This document shows positions 32,398 to 45,400 of a stretch of DNA of 64,000 nt, piece after piece. The translations under genes were made by a program, and so were the position numbers. The notes beneath the pieces are model-generated. The model saw nothing but the letters and a program-made list of their open reading frames with translations. It made no database searches and was not told the DNA's origin. Origin of the DNA: Crotophaga sulcirostris (lineage: Eukaryota; Chordata; Aves; Cuculiformes; Crotophagidae); assembly GCA_013397455.1 (NCBI GenBank), contig VYZB01000240.1, positions 364,623-428,622 on the forward strand, in the 5' to 3' direction. The first letter of the stretch is position 1. Each line of letters begins with the position of its first letter.

Positions 32398-32489
32398 GTA
32401 TCACAGTATCACAGTATAACCAGGTTGGAAGAGACCTCTGAGATCATCAAGTCCAACCTATAAGCCAACACTAACACCATCTCATCACC
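32398..32489 (-). mobile_element. CR1 3' end fragment with TATCACAG-type tail
   Basis: Starts GTATCACAGTATCACAGTAT, then AACCAGGTTGGAAGAGACCT and GAGATCATCAAGTCCAACC. This matches the CR1 subfamilies whose 3' microsatellite is ATACTGTGAT rather than ATTCTATGAT. A 20-base stretch of its tail (32405-32424) recurs exactly at 32490-32509, immediately beyond the fragment. Confidence 0.82.
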
Positions 32490-32509
32490 AGTATCACAGT
32501 ATAACCAGG

Positions 32510-32775
32510 AGGAGCTGCTCTAACAGATTCTGCTTGACTAAAATGTGGCTTAACTCCAGTGTTGATGGCTTTAATGTAACTTTTAAACCAGGAAGTAAGA
32601 CACATCTTTAAAATGTTACCTTGAAAGACATTGATGTAATATATTTTCTTCTTTTCTCCTACATGGAATCCACATAAATCTGACATATTCCTGAAATCTC
32701 CTTCCTTGGGTTTAGCAATACAACCATAACTGTTTGGGAGGCTGATTGCTTTCCTTGGGATGATGAGGATAAATA
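32510..32775. other. Intergenic spacer
   Basis: Short AT-rich stretch between two CR1 fragments. No feature seen. Confidence 0.5.
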
Positions 32776-32897
32776 CCCTGGAGGTATTTAAAAGATGGGT
32801 AGACGAGGTGCTCAGAGGTATGGTCTAGTAGTGAACAGTTGGACTCAATGATCTTAAATGTCTTTTCCGACCATGCGATTCTTTCATTCTGTGAAGA
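32776..32897 (+). mobile_element. CR1 3' end fragment, second subfamily
   Basis: Reads CCTGGAGGTATTTAAAAGAT, GGGTAGACGAGGTGCTCAGA, TTGGACTCAATGATCTTAAA and a decayed tail ATTCTTTCATTCTGTGAA. It is the same CR1 type as the copies at 20791 and 38300. Confidence 0.9.
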
Positions 32898-35800
32898 CTG
32901 ACAACTTCTCTAGGCACTGACCGGAAAGAACAATTTAGTGTGGAATATGTAATGAAGAGCCAAATAATCTCCTCTTAATTTCCTTAATTGAATGAATTAG
33001 CTCAACTTTATAATGGGAGTCCTTCACGCTTTGATACAGGTTTTGTGTGTGCTCTGCTCCACTTTAATGCTGTGAGAGATGCTGTGGGAGGTGAGGTGTG
33101 TGCATGAGATGGGTATGGAGGGAGGAGAGGACAGCTTAGTACAGGGATATAATCTAGGGTTTGTTGCAGTGGTAAAGCTGAGTGGATTCTTACCCTCTTT
33201 TTTCCTCTTTTTTTCATCTGGCGTTTATTTCAGCTACATATGCTCCTCCATGCCAGAACTATGACAGAAGGAAAGGGCAGGGAAGGGGGCGGGAGGGAAA
33301 GAAACATCAGTAAATTTCTGTTCTGGAGAGAAAACAGGACTTTATCAAAATGTTAGCAGAGCACCAGCTGGTGCCAATTAGCATAGCTTGCTCTGGGTGT
33401 GAGTTTTCCATTTACCTTGTGCTGTTTGTCTTTCTCTGGGCTGCACATGGCCTTTCCCAAAGTGCGAAGGTTTTGGCTACCAAGATTAATCTGCTCTTCT
33501 CATGCAGTTTTGGCATCATTTCTGAAGCCTCAGTCCACTCAAAAGCCCCTTGCTCAGGGTGGGGGAGGCAAGTATCACTAAGAGTCCCATCCGTATAGGC
33601 TGGTTCAAGCTTGTTGGATAACAAGACACGAAGGGTCACGAGAACTGAAAATGTGTTGTGCAGACGCTCATTAACTGAACAGCGTGGCTGGAGGGGCTGT
33701 GTCCCAATAGCTGGTTTGCAAAGGTGGCACTGCAGGGCTGGGTCTGACTCCCAAGCCTCTTGAGGGATCTGGGTGCAAATGCTCTGCACCTTTACAAGAG
33801 ATGCCTCTGTGTCCTGGACTTCAGCCCAGTGCTGGGCTTCTGCGAAGTGAGGAGAGTATTGCTCATTCATAAATGCATGGTTCTAGGAATATTATTCCTG
33901 AATATGAAGTAGAACCAGCTTTTAGAAACAGAGGATAAAGATTTGGCTGGGAACCACTGAGCTGGAGGACCAATAACTTGGGAATTGCTCTGAAGTGTTT
34001 GATCTGTCTTGGGCCAGCAAATGCTGAGCCAGCGCCTGCCTTTAAGTGGAAGTTATTTTCTGCATCCACTAGAGTCCTATAAAACCATTTCCTCTGGGAC
34101 CTACAGGGACAGCCAGGGCTGCTTCCCCCCCGCTCCACAATATCAATTTGTGAGTGCTAAGGGAAAGAGGACGTGCTGTATGACAGATTTAGGGGTAGCC
34201 TTGGGGCTCTATCACCTCTCTCCAAACAGCTTTGCCAGAGTGCTGCAATTGCCTCCTATTCATTTGGAGAGAAGGCTGGTCGGGTGCTTAACAGGCACTT
34301 CTGGTGCTCATGAAGCCTGGATCCTACACTCAATTCTGCTGCAGGCTCCTCATATCAGCCTGAGGAGATCATGTAGTCCTGTAAAACAGGGGAAAGGGCC
34401 ATTTTGTCCTGCTGTGGGGGGAGTAAAATCAGTGCTTACATGCTTGGGGGTTGCCTTAAATAAGCAGAGTCCAAACCCCGCAGGGCACGGCCAAATTTGA
34501 TGTGTTTGTACAATGCCTGGCACGGAGGAGCTTGAGTCTCAGAACCCCAGCTGGAGCCTTACAGCTGAAAGACCTGCATCAAGCCAGGCTTGGGGGCTTC
34601 TTCATGATGATACTTTTCTGGAAACCTCCATGCAAACCTCTTCCAGAGGCCTCCAGTGGCTTTCTGTTCCCAGTCTTCCAATAAAATGCTTTCATCTCTG
34701 TAGCTGCACGGATGTTTCTTTTAATCAGCTCACTTTCCGTGTGTGATCGGGGGGAATGGACCTTGCACAAATAGTGCAGACTGAGCTCCCTTCAAGTATT
34801 TCTGTAGATGCCTTGAATTTTCAGAGATGAGCTCCCTGTGCACCCCCTCTCCTTGTGTCATCCCTCCCTCCTCCTCACATTTGCTTTTTGGAAACCTTCA
34901 TCTGCTTTTTGGAAGAGTAATGGTACTTATTCATCATCCTTTGGTTCCTCTTGGGATCTCGATGCTATGTTGAAGTATATTCAATCCTGAAAAGTGCAAG
35001 CATAAGGGTTGCAGTCAAAAACTGCCACCATCTTCCAGATAATGGCCCTGGAGGTCAGCAGCTGGATGTTCAGGGAGTACATTTCCTTCAAGAGGAGGGT
35101 GCTTTGGCAATGAGAAACGGAAGGAGTGATGGGAAAGGTGACACCTCCACTTGCCAAGTGATGCCTTTCAACTCTTGCGTTTGCCTGAGCCAATTATTTT
35201 GTTTGCCCTGGAAGTCCATTTGAAAAAGCTGAAGGAAAGAAAAACAACCCTAACCCAGCCTCTGCCCCACCACCTAAGTGCTAAAGCAGACCCAGTGAGG
35301 TGAAGCACTGGGAGGTGTAATTGGAAGAAGGCCTGGCAGGAGATCTTGTTCTCTGGTTGTGCCTGGGGGCTTTTCCCATCAGAGCCCCTGGAAGGCCAGC
35401 AGGGAAATGATTCCAATTCCAGGCTTTCCAGCTTCCACGCTCATTTAACCTGAACCATTTCCTACTCTCTGAGAGGGAAGCAGGGATGAGGTTTGCAGAT
35501 TCCAAGGTGGGGGGGACTGAAAATGATATCAGCAGTTTTACAGCCATTTCTTTTCCTGGCAGGACATGAGGGAGAACGTCTCCCCCACCTCTAGGACAGA
35601 AGGTGGAGGAATGCAAACGCTGAAACATTCTTCAGTTTGTCCTGATTATCTTTCCTCACCCAGTAGTTTTATTAGTGTTCATAAATTCATCTTCACAGCG
35701 CATATTCCCCCCATGCCTCTTAACCCTCTGTACGGCCTTGGAGGTCACTCATCCTGAGACTTGTGGCAGTCCAAGAAAGCCATCTTTCCCTGTCAATGCT

Positions 35801-36325
35801 GTGTGGTGGTGTAAGACCCATTTTTGACCATTTGTTGCTCCAGCATAAGCCATGCACCTGCAAGAAGCAGCCTACAACATTTTTGGAGACAGTGATATAA
35901 GCAGTGTTATTCCGGCGTCAAAGTCTCAATTTTCCACCCAAGATTTGCTAAATCACAAACATTTTTTGCACTGACATAATAGTGTTGATGAAATTCCTTG
36001 CTGATCCAGAGCTGAGTGTATTTCCCCATATGGGGGACCATCAGGTTCTCCCCGAAGAGCGGGGTCCACAGGACCTCTCGGCACCCACTGAGCCATTTGC
36101 AGGGTGTGGTCAGCCACCCTACTGTCCCTCCAGGTGTCCTTAGTTGTCCTCAAGCAGACAGCCCCGATGAGCACCACCAGTTTCTACAAGGGGAACCACC
36201 CCTCCCTCCTGATCAGAGTTTACATCAGCCTAGAAATGGAGGGATTTGAGTCCAGATCTTGCAACTATAGCTCTTTCCCTGACAGCTGACTTGGATAATT
36301 ACCCCCTCGTGCCCCACCCTCAAGA
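32898..36325. other. Intergenic, no gene seen; possible MIR-like scrap near 36240
   Basis: Unique DNA. Open frames of 152 codons (33412-33870, minus) and 163 codons (34009-34500, plus) lack recognisable content. At about 36240-36295 the text GGGATTTGAGTCCAGATCTT followed by GCTCTTTCC resembles the 3' part of MIR/CORE-SINE elements, but it is too short to be sure. Confidence 0.45.
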
Positions 36326-36893
36326 GTCATGGAATCATAGAATGTTTTGGGTTGGAAGGGACCTTAAAGCCCATCCAGTTCCAACCCCCCTGCCGTGGGC
36401 AGGGACACCTCCCACTGGATCAGGGTGCTCAAAGCCCCATCCAACCTGGCCTTGAACACCTCCAGGGATGGAGCAGCCACGACTTCTCTGAACAACCTGT
36501 GCCAGTGCCTCAACACCCTCACAGGGTCTTTCTAAGATCTCATCTAAATCTCATCCCCTCTCTCAGCTGAAAACCATTCCCCCTCCTCCTGTCCCTGCAC
36601 TCCCTAATCAAGAGCCCCTCCCCAGCTCTCCTGAAGCCCCTTTCAATACTGAGAGGTTGCTACAAGGTCTCCCTGGAGCTTTCTCTTCTCCAGGCTGAAC
36701 AACTCCAACTCTCTCAGCCTGTCCTCGTATGGGAGATGCTCCAGCCCTCAAATCATCTTTGTCGCCTCCTCTGGACTTGCTCTCACAGCTCCATGTCCTT
36801 CCTGTGCTGAGGACTCCAGGACTGGACACAGGACTCCAGGTGAGGTGTCATGAGAGCAGAGGGACAGAATCCCCTCTGTTGCCCTACTTGTCA
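36326..36893 (-). mobile_element. CR1 LINE, 3' UTR and end of ORF2
   Basis: Starts with GTCATGGAATCATAGAATG and GGGTTGGAAGGGACCTTAAA. It passes through CACTGGATCAGGGTGCTCAA and the polypyrimidine-rich CR1 segment into ORF2-derived sequence (CTTCTCCAGGCTGAACAACT, CTCTCAGCCTGTCCTCGTAT). The minus-strand frame at 36608-36829 includes [20 protein letters not shown], a decayed ORF2 C-terminus. The element is 5'-truncated and frame-broken. Confidence 0.94.
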
Positions 36894-38299
36894 GATTTCT
36901 TTTGATGTAGCCAATAAAGATGGCAGGTAACAGGAACTGATGATTTTTAAAGCATTAAAAACGTAACTGGAATAATCCTGGTTCAAAGGAGCAGAACTAA
37001 TTTAGACGTGGAGAAAGAAGAAGCACTTGGTGCATTATTTGCGTGCTGTTTGCTGCAAGGGAGGAGAAAGTCAGAAAAGCGCAGTGCTAAGCTACGTTTC
37101 TTTGGAAAAAAATATTTACATTTTTTTTTCCACGTTTCCCATAAGGCATTAGCACATTTCCAAATGTGACACAGGAGAAGCAAATGCTCAGTGGTCTGTG
37201 GATCTAATGTTTGCTTAAGCACCAGGACATATGTGCATGTGTATACACATACACACACGCGAGATATTTTGGTTCTACTATTTAAATTAAGGGTGGGATA
37301 CCCTTCAGCACTGCATTTCTCAGCATATGTGTTCTTATACTCACTTATTCTTTGTTTCTGCCAATGCCTAAATTGGGAATACTAAACAGCCACAAATATG
37401 CAGCTAGTGGAGACGCAGGAATTCATTTGGAAGGAGTGAATTTTGATCTCAACTTGATATGTTTACAAGGGAAAGAGTTGCTACAGCTGCAGGAGAGGAG
37501 ATATCTGTGCTGGTATCTGTCTGTAATGTGTATCATGGCCTTGTTTTCGCAAGTGCCTCGGGGCAAAACTGAAGCTTTTAAACAGAAAACAGAAAGTATT
37601 TTCAGTGCCACATTGGGATCTATGTGTATGTACATATATCTATATATAGGAAACACCTGTTTGCACACTGTTTTTTGTATTTACACCACTCTGGCTGCTA
37701 CAAAACACCCAGGATAAGGTAGGCAGTGGGTGCCTGGAAGGAGGCAGTATCTCCATGGCATGGTCCCTTGCCTTCCAGGCAAAGGTGAGCTCCTCTGGGG
37801 ATGGGGAGATGGCTGAGAGAGGCTCTGACCTGCGGAGCGCTCGCTGTGCAACCCCTCGACATGTGCAAAGTCTGCCTGTCATCACCCTGGCCCGTGCCAC
37901 AATGAGCAACGAGGTGACGGTGGCTGGGAGCGTGGTGGGAGCAGCAAGGGAGGGCTGGAGAATAACAGGCAGCCGGGTGGGTGCTGGGGAGCAGAGGAAA
38001 GCAAAATTCAACACAAATGCAAGTGTTTTACCTTATAAATCATCTTAGTGCTCCCTGGCCAAAATGCTGCTTTGGCTTGGGTTTCTGTGAAACCATGTCA
38101 TCTCCCTTCAGTATCCTGGCTAACCACTTTTTGAGACTGATTGTTGGTCACCCCAGGAGATACTGGTCACCTCTAAACATGGGCTTCTCAGGAGAGCACT
38201 GGGGTCAGGCTGTGCCATCCACATGCTGGACTGCACTTAATGTGGGAGGACCAGTCTCACGCTCCCACACAGCTTCCAGGCTCACTGTTGCTTTTACCA
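36894..38299. other. Intergenic with TG/TA-rich microsatellite patches
   Basis: Unique DNA. Alternating purine-pyrimidine patches lie at about 37218-37262 (TGTGCATGTGTATACACATA, then CACACACGCG) and 37624-37650 (GTATGTACATATATCTATAT). No gene or RNA seen. Confidence 0.5.
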
Positions 38300-38733
38300 G
38301 TTCATCCAGAGAAGGACAATGAGGCTGGTGAAGGGACTGGGAAAAAAGTCTTATGAAGAGCAGCTGAGGGAACTGGGATTGTTTAGCCTGGAGAAAAGGA
38401 GACTGAAGGGAGACCTCATCACTGTCTACAACTGCCTGAAGGGAGGTTGTAACGAGGTGGGCGTTGGTTTCTTCTCCCGAGTGACAGGTGATAAGATGAG
38501 AGAAAATGGCTTCAAGTTGCACCAGAGGAGGTTTACATTGTATATTAGGGAAAAATCTTCATTGAAAGGATTATCAGGCACTGGAACGGCCTACTGGGGT
38601 GGGTGGGCATCATCCCTGGTTGTATTCAAAAGATGGGTAGATGAGGTGCTCAGGGATCTGGTTTAGTAGCGGACAGGTACGGCTGGACTTGATGATCTCA
38701 AAGGTCTCTTCTAAACAAGAGATTCTATGATTC
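38300..38733 (+). pseudogene. CR1 LINE fragment with an open ORF2 C-terminal remnant
   Basis: A CR1 copy in plus orientation ending TCTCAAAGGTCTCTTC and ATTCTATGATTC. The frame at 38319-38666 is open for 115 codons and encodes the end of the CR1 reverse transcriptase ORF: MRLVKGLGKKSYEEQLRELG, FSLEKRRLKGDLI, ENGFKLHQRRFTLYIREK. Only the C-terminal region is present, with no RT catalytic core or endonuclease, so it is a dead fragment. It belongs to the subfamily with FKRWVDEVL near the end. Confidence 0.93.
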
Positions 38734-40169
38734 AGAGTTTACCCCTATGCAATGGGCAAACGATTAACCAGGCTTCAGGATATCTCAGCAACTCTCCGCC
38801 ACATCAGTGTGCCTTGGACATGAGAAACTCACTGCTGAGCTTGAACATGAGAAACTCACTGCTGAGCTTGAACCTACTTGCAAGCTTGTAGACTGCCTTG
38901 ATCCCATCAGGCTTGCAAGGATGCTCAGACGGGCTGTGTGCAGGCATTCCCAGGGCCAGGAAGCAGCGTGGCCAGCCATGAGAGAGGGGTGGCAGCTGAG
39001 CTGTGCCAGGATCTCTGCTGGCACAGCTGGATTGGGTTAAAAGGATGAGACAGAGTTGATGAAGGTTTCGCGATGATGAGTTTTTGGGGTGGTGCCTGGT
39101 GAGCTGCTGCTGGGAGCCTCTTGCAGGCAAGGGAAATCGCGCTGTAATATCCATCATGGTAACAAGCTTGGCAAAGAGGAAGCATTATCCAAAACGCCCC
39201 ATTTTAGACATGAAATGGAGGTCAAGTAGCATGACTAAAGAGGTAGGAAGCATGGTCATGGAGGATCTACAGGCAGAACTGGAGTCATTTTTCCTGCTTA
39301 AGACCTACACCAGCACCATTTGTGCTAGCAGGCACTTCGGTCACTTGTGCAGCCATCAGAGCTGGGCTTTTTTTTTGGCTAGTATTCATGAAGGTCTGCA
39401 TGAAACATGTATCCAAGCTGAATTTTTACATTTATTCTCATTGACTTAGAGCTTTGAAGTCATCTTTTCAGTCTCAGGTCAGGTGGACAATGTAAGGATG
39501 ACAGGAACCAGGCCTTGAATTTGCTGTTCCTTAGGAAAATGCACATGAACTTGTCGTAACATTTTGTTCAATGGCCAGAAAGTTAAAAAGCCCACAGGAA
39601 AGAAATTTGTCCTGGAGCACACTGAAATGGAATATTTGCTGTTAAAATGCAGTGATCTGTTTTAAAAGTAAAGGTCAAAGTTTTCTATATGAAAAAATTG
39701 TTTTTCTATGTTCTCTGTACACCTATAGCAAAATGAAACTTCTCTTCTGATGCCCATTTTAAAGCCAGAATAATTAAAGCATTAAGATTTTCACTCACCA
39801 GCATTTTGCCTATGTCTTGGTAGTCTGTCTGCGTGGGTTAATTTTTCTTTGCCCACTTCAGTTCGTGCAATAAGCCTGAGCGTTTCCTTACCCCAGGCTC
39901 TCAGCAGGAAATGTGTGGGATGCAGAGGCTGGGCAAATACCTGATGCGATTTGTTTCAGTCTCAAACATCAATTTTCACTCTCCCACCACCCTGCTGCCC
40001 CCACTTTTTAAACCCACCAATTTTGCCTTTGTCCTTTTTTTTTTTTTTGGCAATGAAAACATTAAAATATGCAATCCTCTCAGAAACTGTTGCCAGCCAG
40101 AAGTTATTGACTCGGTCTCTCAGGGCAAGCTGAGCTGTATCGTGAAAGTTTTCCTATATTATCCATCAC
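38734..40169. other. Intergenic, no gene seen
   Basis: Contains an exact 27-base tandem duplication at 38819-38872 and a T-run near 40037. A frame at 39911-40414 is a chance frame that runs into the following CR1 copy. No other feature. Confidence 0.5.
38819..38872. repeat. 27-bp perfect tandem duplication
   Basis: The unit starting CATGAGAAACTCACTGCTGA and ending GCTTGAA occurs twice without mismatch (38819-38845 and 38846-38872). The lack of divergence suggests a recent slippage or duplication event. Confidence 0.95.
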
Positions 40170-40450
40170 AAAAGTGCAGGGATAGGATGGGGGGGAATGG
40201 TTTTAAGCTGAAAGAGAGGAGATTTAGATTAGATATTAGGAAGAAATGTTTTCCTGTGAGGGTGGTGAGGCCCTGGCACAGGTTGCCCAGAGAAGTCGTG
40301 GCTGCCCCCTGCCTGGAGGTGTTCAAGGCCAGGTTGGATGGGGCTTTGAGCACCCTAATTCAGTGGGAGGTGTCCCTGCCTGTGGCAGGGGCGTTGGAAC
40401 TGAATGATCATTAAGGTCCTTTCCAACCCAAACCATTCTATGATTCTGAT
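40170..40450 (+). mobile_element. CR1 LINE 3' fragment
   Basis: Reads AATGGTTTTAAGCTGAAAGA, GAGGCCCTGGCACAGGTTGC, GGAGGTGTTCAAGGCCAGGT, TTTCCAACCCAAACCATTCT and ATGATTCTGAT. The plus-strand translation includes [18 protein letters not shown] and [20 protein letters not shown], the extreme C-terminal ORF2 text. It is truncated at the 5' side. Confidence 0.95.
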
Positions 40451-40977
40451 AAAAACATTGGTAGGAAAGCAGGAAGAAAATATTCATGACTCTCAAAGAG
40501 CACACTGACTCTCCATCTGTAATATTGCTTCCTTTGCTCCAGGAAAGAGTCCCATTGATAGTATAATTTCATTTTTCTTGTATGACACTGCATGAAAAAG
40601 ATTTATTTTTTATCTTTTTTTTTTGGAGAGAGGATGGGTTTAAAGATCTTAGTCAGTCTAAAATACTATGGGGTGGTGCAGACCATTGATCTTCCGGTGC
40701 ATTAAAACAGAAACACTGCTCTGGGCATGACTCAGCTGCCTTTGAAAGGGAATCCCATCTCTTTTGAGGATGCCTGGAGGTCAGGCACCCTGCTGGTAGT
40801 GAGTGATTCATGTCACTGTACTTACACTGCTATATAGAGCACATTCACCTATCTTTAATGCTATGTTATTCAACTCTCCATACAGGGAAAAGCAAAGTCC
40901 AGGGCAATCATGTGTCCCCAAAGCAGGTGAGATTCACTTGGGGTGGGAGAAAGGCAGGCAGTGGCTAAGGAGTGCTG

Positions 40978-41008
40978 CCTTTCCAACCAGAAGATTCTAT
41001 GATTCTTC
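40978..41008 (+). mobile_element. Possible CR1 3' tail scrap
   Basis: CCTTTCCAACCAGAAGATTC followed by TATGATTCTT matches only the last 30 bases of a CR1 3' end. It may be an extremely truncated insertion or a coincidence. Confidence 0.45.
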
Positions 41009-42368
41009 GGCATCACTCTTTTGCCTAAGGCATTATGCAATAAGGGACAAACTCCTTCCCACTCCACACAAGACCCATACCTGCTCAGACCATAGTGCTG
41101 AGTCCACAGGCAGGTCTCCTCCAGCCCCACCTTCTTCTCAGCCATGCCTACCCAGAAGCTCCATTCCTGCCCATTGTCCTTCCCTCTTGGCACCCTCTTC
41201 CCACTGCCGTTCCTCCAAGTCTCTCCCCGTTATTCACCCCACCTTTTGGTGGATTTCCCTCGCCTTCATAGGAAGGGCAAAGGGAAGGAGGGGGTGAAGC
41301 CTGTGGGCTTGGAGGGGGGCACGGCAGCATCCACTGCCTCCAGCCCCGTGTACTTCCCCCCACTTCCCTGGGCAGCCGTTGCAAAAGATCAAAGCGTACG
41401 GCAAAAATAGCAAAAGGGGAAGAGCTTGAGGGTTCGACATCTGGAGGCCAGAAGCCTCTTGCTTTTGAATAGGCAAGAGGTGAAGGAGGAAGGGTAAAAG
41501 TGGGTTTACGGTCTCTTATTTTTTACTGTGACTAAAAATTTCTTATGAAGTTGCATGTTTTGCTGTTACTTGAGAGAGCAGTGCCTGTCTTAGTCCTCTA
41601 GAAGGCCCTAATTTCAGAAGTAGGGATGCTAACAGCACTTACAAATAAAGAGGTGTCTATTTTGTGATAGATAAAATACTGATTTATCTGTGATGCATCA
41701 TCAGACAGCCTTATTTTTACTCCAAGGGGTGTTAAGAGCCACCTGGTAAATGTCTGTGCTGCTTGGTTGAATAAAACAGGTGCTGTTCCCTTTTGGGGCT
41801 GGAGATTTTCAATGATAAGGACTCAGAAAACATCCCAGACCCAAGGGGATGTCCAAGCTAGAGCCCAGTTTTTCAAAGCCTTTCATTTCTAGGCTGTCTG
41901 TGTCCAATCCTTTTGCAAAATTTGACGTCTGGGCAATAACTGCCAGTATGTGAGATTAAAAATTATGCCAGCCAATCACTATGAGACTTAAAATTTGAAG
42001 TTGTTTAACTGTGTGACAGTGTCGAAGTGTGTTGCAATATCAGGCTTATTCTATAAGGGGAGCTGAGTGGGCAAAGTATTTTATAGAAATATGTGTATCT
42101 GGGTGGGATGAGAAACACTGGAGACAACATAGCGTGACATTTTGTGGTGAAATCATTTACCACAGAAAAATGCACTAAAAAAGGAGATGCTTTGTGTCTG
42201 GTGGGCTGAATAATTTTGGCCATGGGAAAAAAAAGCCATGCGTGTGGGGAAAGGTGAGAATGGAAAAAGACAGTTCTAATTGTTTTTCTTTTATCAGAAG
42301 AAACCCATGAAACAAATTTTATTTTGGAGGAGACAAAATGTGTCACCTGATTCCAAGGTTGGAGATCC

Positions 42369-42425
42369 CTTTTCCTTTTTCTTTTTTTCTTCTTCTTCTT
42401 CTCTTTTTTTTAAATTTTTTTCCTC
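42369..42425. repeat. Polypyrimidine tract
   Basis: A T/C-only run (TTTTCCTTTTTC, then TTCTTCTTCTTCTC and T-runs) broken only by three A bases. It may form triplex structure. It is probably a simple repeat with no further role visible. Confidence 0.8.
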
Positions 42426-45400
42426 AGCTCTTCAAAATGTTGAAGAGCTGGAGCTATTTGGGAAGTGTTTTGTGGCCCGTGGCATGGAGTGATGTTGGAT
42501 TGTGGTCCTTTTTAAACTTCACCATCATAATCTCTTTCCCTTGATTGCCTGGATGTGGAGTTAGTGACCATCTCCTACTCCTTGATATAGTGCTAGTGCT
42601 GAAATAGCTTTTTTCCTCTTCCAGTCACTCAACTGGAAAAATATCTCTCATTTGCACTGGCTTGACATGCGTTCTGGTGGTTTTCCGCACCTTAAAGCAG
42701 AGTCGCTGCTCCCAGCCCCAGTGCACGATACCAGATCCATAGCTCATGATGGTGCAAAACTCTACCAGCTTGCATGTCTAAGGGCTTGCATTGCTTCATT
42801 TTCATTAGCACAGTGACTAACCATCTCCTTGCGGTCCCATGAATTCCACTTGCTCATCACCCATCACGTATGCCAGGGAATCATGGAATGGAGCAACGCT
42901 CACCAGAATACTTGAGAAAAGGAAGAGAAAAAAAAAAAAAGAGTGTGCAGATGCTAGAGGCTGACTTGGGCAGGAGTTAGAGAAGGAAGAAATGGAAAGG
43001 ATTTTGTTTTGCAGTGGTGAGAGCAGACAGGACGATAGCTGCCTTCGTGTGAAACTGGAGCTACATCCAGGAATGGTATTTGTATGCACGGATGTAGCTT
43101 TCAATCAGGATGATGTAAATACTGCTGCAGAATTTTTTGACCAGGCTGTTTGGGAAACGTGATGGATTAAATATGACAAACAAGATTCCTGGACGTTTAT
43201 TTATCCGCCTTTTCATTTGTGCCAGTTTCATGTTAGGCAAGGCTCTGGCTACCAGACCAATACGAAGCCTTGGGGGCAGGCAAGGCTTGGGGGGAGGGAG
43301 CCACAAAGAGAGTGTTTTCCAAGCCTCATCTAATTTAAAGCATCTTTTGCTGAGTGGTGCAGCGAAGAGGATGTGGCTAACACAAATAAAAAAATCATAA
43401 AGGGATCAAAGTGTGTGTGCAAATTCATTCCTTGTGGCAGGAGTTCTGCCAGTTTGCTTGCTCACTTGCTTTCCTAAAAAGATTTTCTCCCCATCCCCAG
43501 CCCCCTATGATGGAGTGAGCAAAACGCATGTCAGAATCTCTTCTGGATTTCATAAGGGTTTCAGCATTGATGGATGGCTGGGATGACACCAGGGCCTGTA
43601 CATTGTGCCTGAGATCTGAGCCGCTTCCCCTTGGTCCCATGGTTGCACATGAAACAGCCGCATGAGTGCGATCTATTTATAAGCGGTTCAAAGGCACCAC
43701 AAATGTGGGTGGATGCTGGCTTGAAGCTCCAGGCCACCAGGAAGCTCTCTAGCACTTGCAAGAACCTGACGTTACCCCAACAGTGTGAAAGATGAGGAAA
43801 GCTTGTCTTAAAAATAAAGCAAAATAAAAATCAAACCTTCAGACCTCGGGTGATTCACATGAGATGGAGACAGCAGAAGAAACTTGGGTGATTTGGGGTT
43901 CTTATAAAGGTACCTAGGTCTAAAGGCATTAAAACAACAGAGTGGACAGAGCTAATGCTGTACAGTAAATCTCATGGTCAAGGTGTGTCTGGTGTTGGAA
44001 GACGGAAACAGACAAGACAGATTTACATCAGATATGGGGAAACCTACAGGGTTCAGGTTAAAAACTTCAACTGCAGTGAATATCAATGTTCGTGTGCTGG
44101 AGCATTCCCACTTGTATGTTCTACCAGCAAAGGGCAAGCAAGGGCTAATGCCACCCCTGCTTTAACATCTCCAGGATTTGCTGTGCAAGCATCAGAGCCA
44201 AGGCCAACCCCAGTGACAACGACCGATTCCACAGGATGGTTGCAGACCCAATGGAACAGCTCAGTGGACCACCATGAGGGCAATGCCCAATGTTGGCCAC
44301 TCCATCCCACCTCCAACTCTGAGCTCCTGCTTCATGGTGGATCCTGCTCAGATGGTGCCCTAGTCTGTGTAGGAGTGGGAAGATTTATACCATGGGAGGA
44401 CCCCAAAGAGCCCCACTGTAGATGCCATCCCCATTTGTGGGTTTGCTCTGCTTCTGACCCCACAATGCCGTTACACACATGTAGCAGAAGACGTTTGCTC
44501 TCAAGGCAGCCTCTGTAGCTGGTGAGTCACTGCTTATTGCCTAGTCCCAGGCCAGTTCTCCTCGTTCAACAAATTCATACCACTGTAGAAAACGCACAAC
44601 ACATCAAGGCCATGGTTGTCTTTCCTCCGGGAGCACTGGCCCACTAGAATAACATCCGCAGAGAACAAAGGCTAAAAGCTTGGGCAAATCCAATTCTGGA
44701 AAAAGTCAGTCTAAAACCTGAAGGGAATATGCCTTAAAAAATCCTGTGGCATTGCTAATGAAAAATAAACATCCATTTTGCATCTGTGGAGAAATGAAAA
44801 GAAAATTAAGTCAAAGCACAAGGTCTTGTTCTTATATTCTAGGAATTTTCTCCATTGAAGATTGTCAAATACTGCATGCCAACACTTGGGAGAGTGACAG
44901 AAGCGTCTTTAAGTGCAATGAATCAAAGCATAAGAGTAAATTTTTATGGAATCCAAACTGCTATTCTTAGAAATTGTCCAGAATAAAAAAATAAACAATT
45001 CATCAGGAAAAGAAATGTTCGAACTCACAAGGGAGATTAACTCTCATCTGAGTGGAAACAAAACCTCAAATGAGCCACATCGTCATTCCCACACTTAGTT
45101 AATTGCACTATTTTTTGAGGGCAGAACCAAGTGGTTGGAAAGCTGCAGAACTGGTGTAGCAGATGGTGTCTTGAGAAGAAAAAAAAGCATAAAATAATAG
45201 TTTTCTCTTGTGGCTAGTTTCAGAGACCTTGTTTTGCCAAGATCTAGGATGGGAGTGTAATGCATGGATAGGGGTGGCTCTGGGAAATGAAGATGCCAAA
45301 ACAAGTGCAGGAAAGCGATGGGCACAACCTGCAATCCAGGAATCAAACTGTGTAGTTGGAGGTGATTAAGAGAGTAGCCTATAATGTCTTAGGTCAGGAG

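Noticed and set aside
34009..34500. 163-codon plus-strand frame
   Set aside because: No recognisable motif or gene structure. The length is compatible with chance in locally GC-rich DNA.
38319..38666. Open frame as a possible host gene
   Set aside because: The translation is the C-terminus of CR1 ORF2, so it is annotated as a retrotransposon remnant.
43955..44518. 187-codon plus-strand frame, the longest in the intergenic part
   Set aside because: Cys- and Ser-rich but without any motif pattern I recognise, and no exon boundaries suggesting a gene. Treated as chance.
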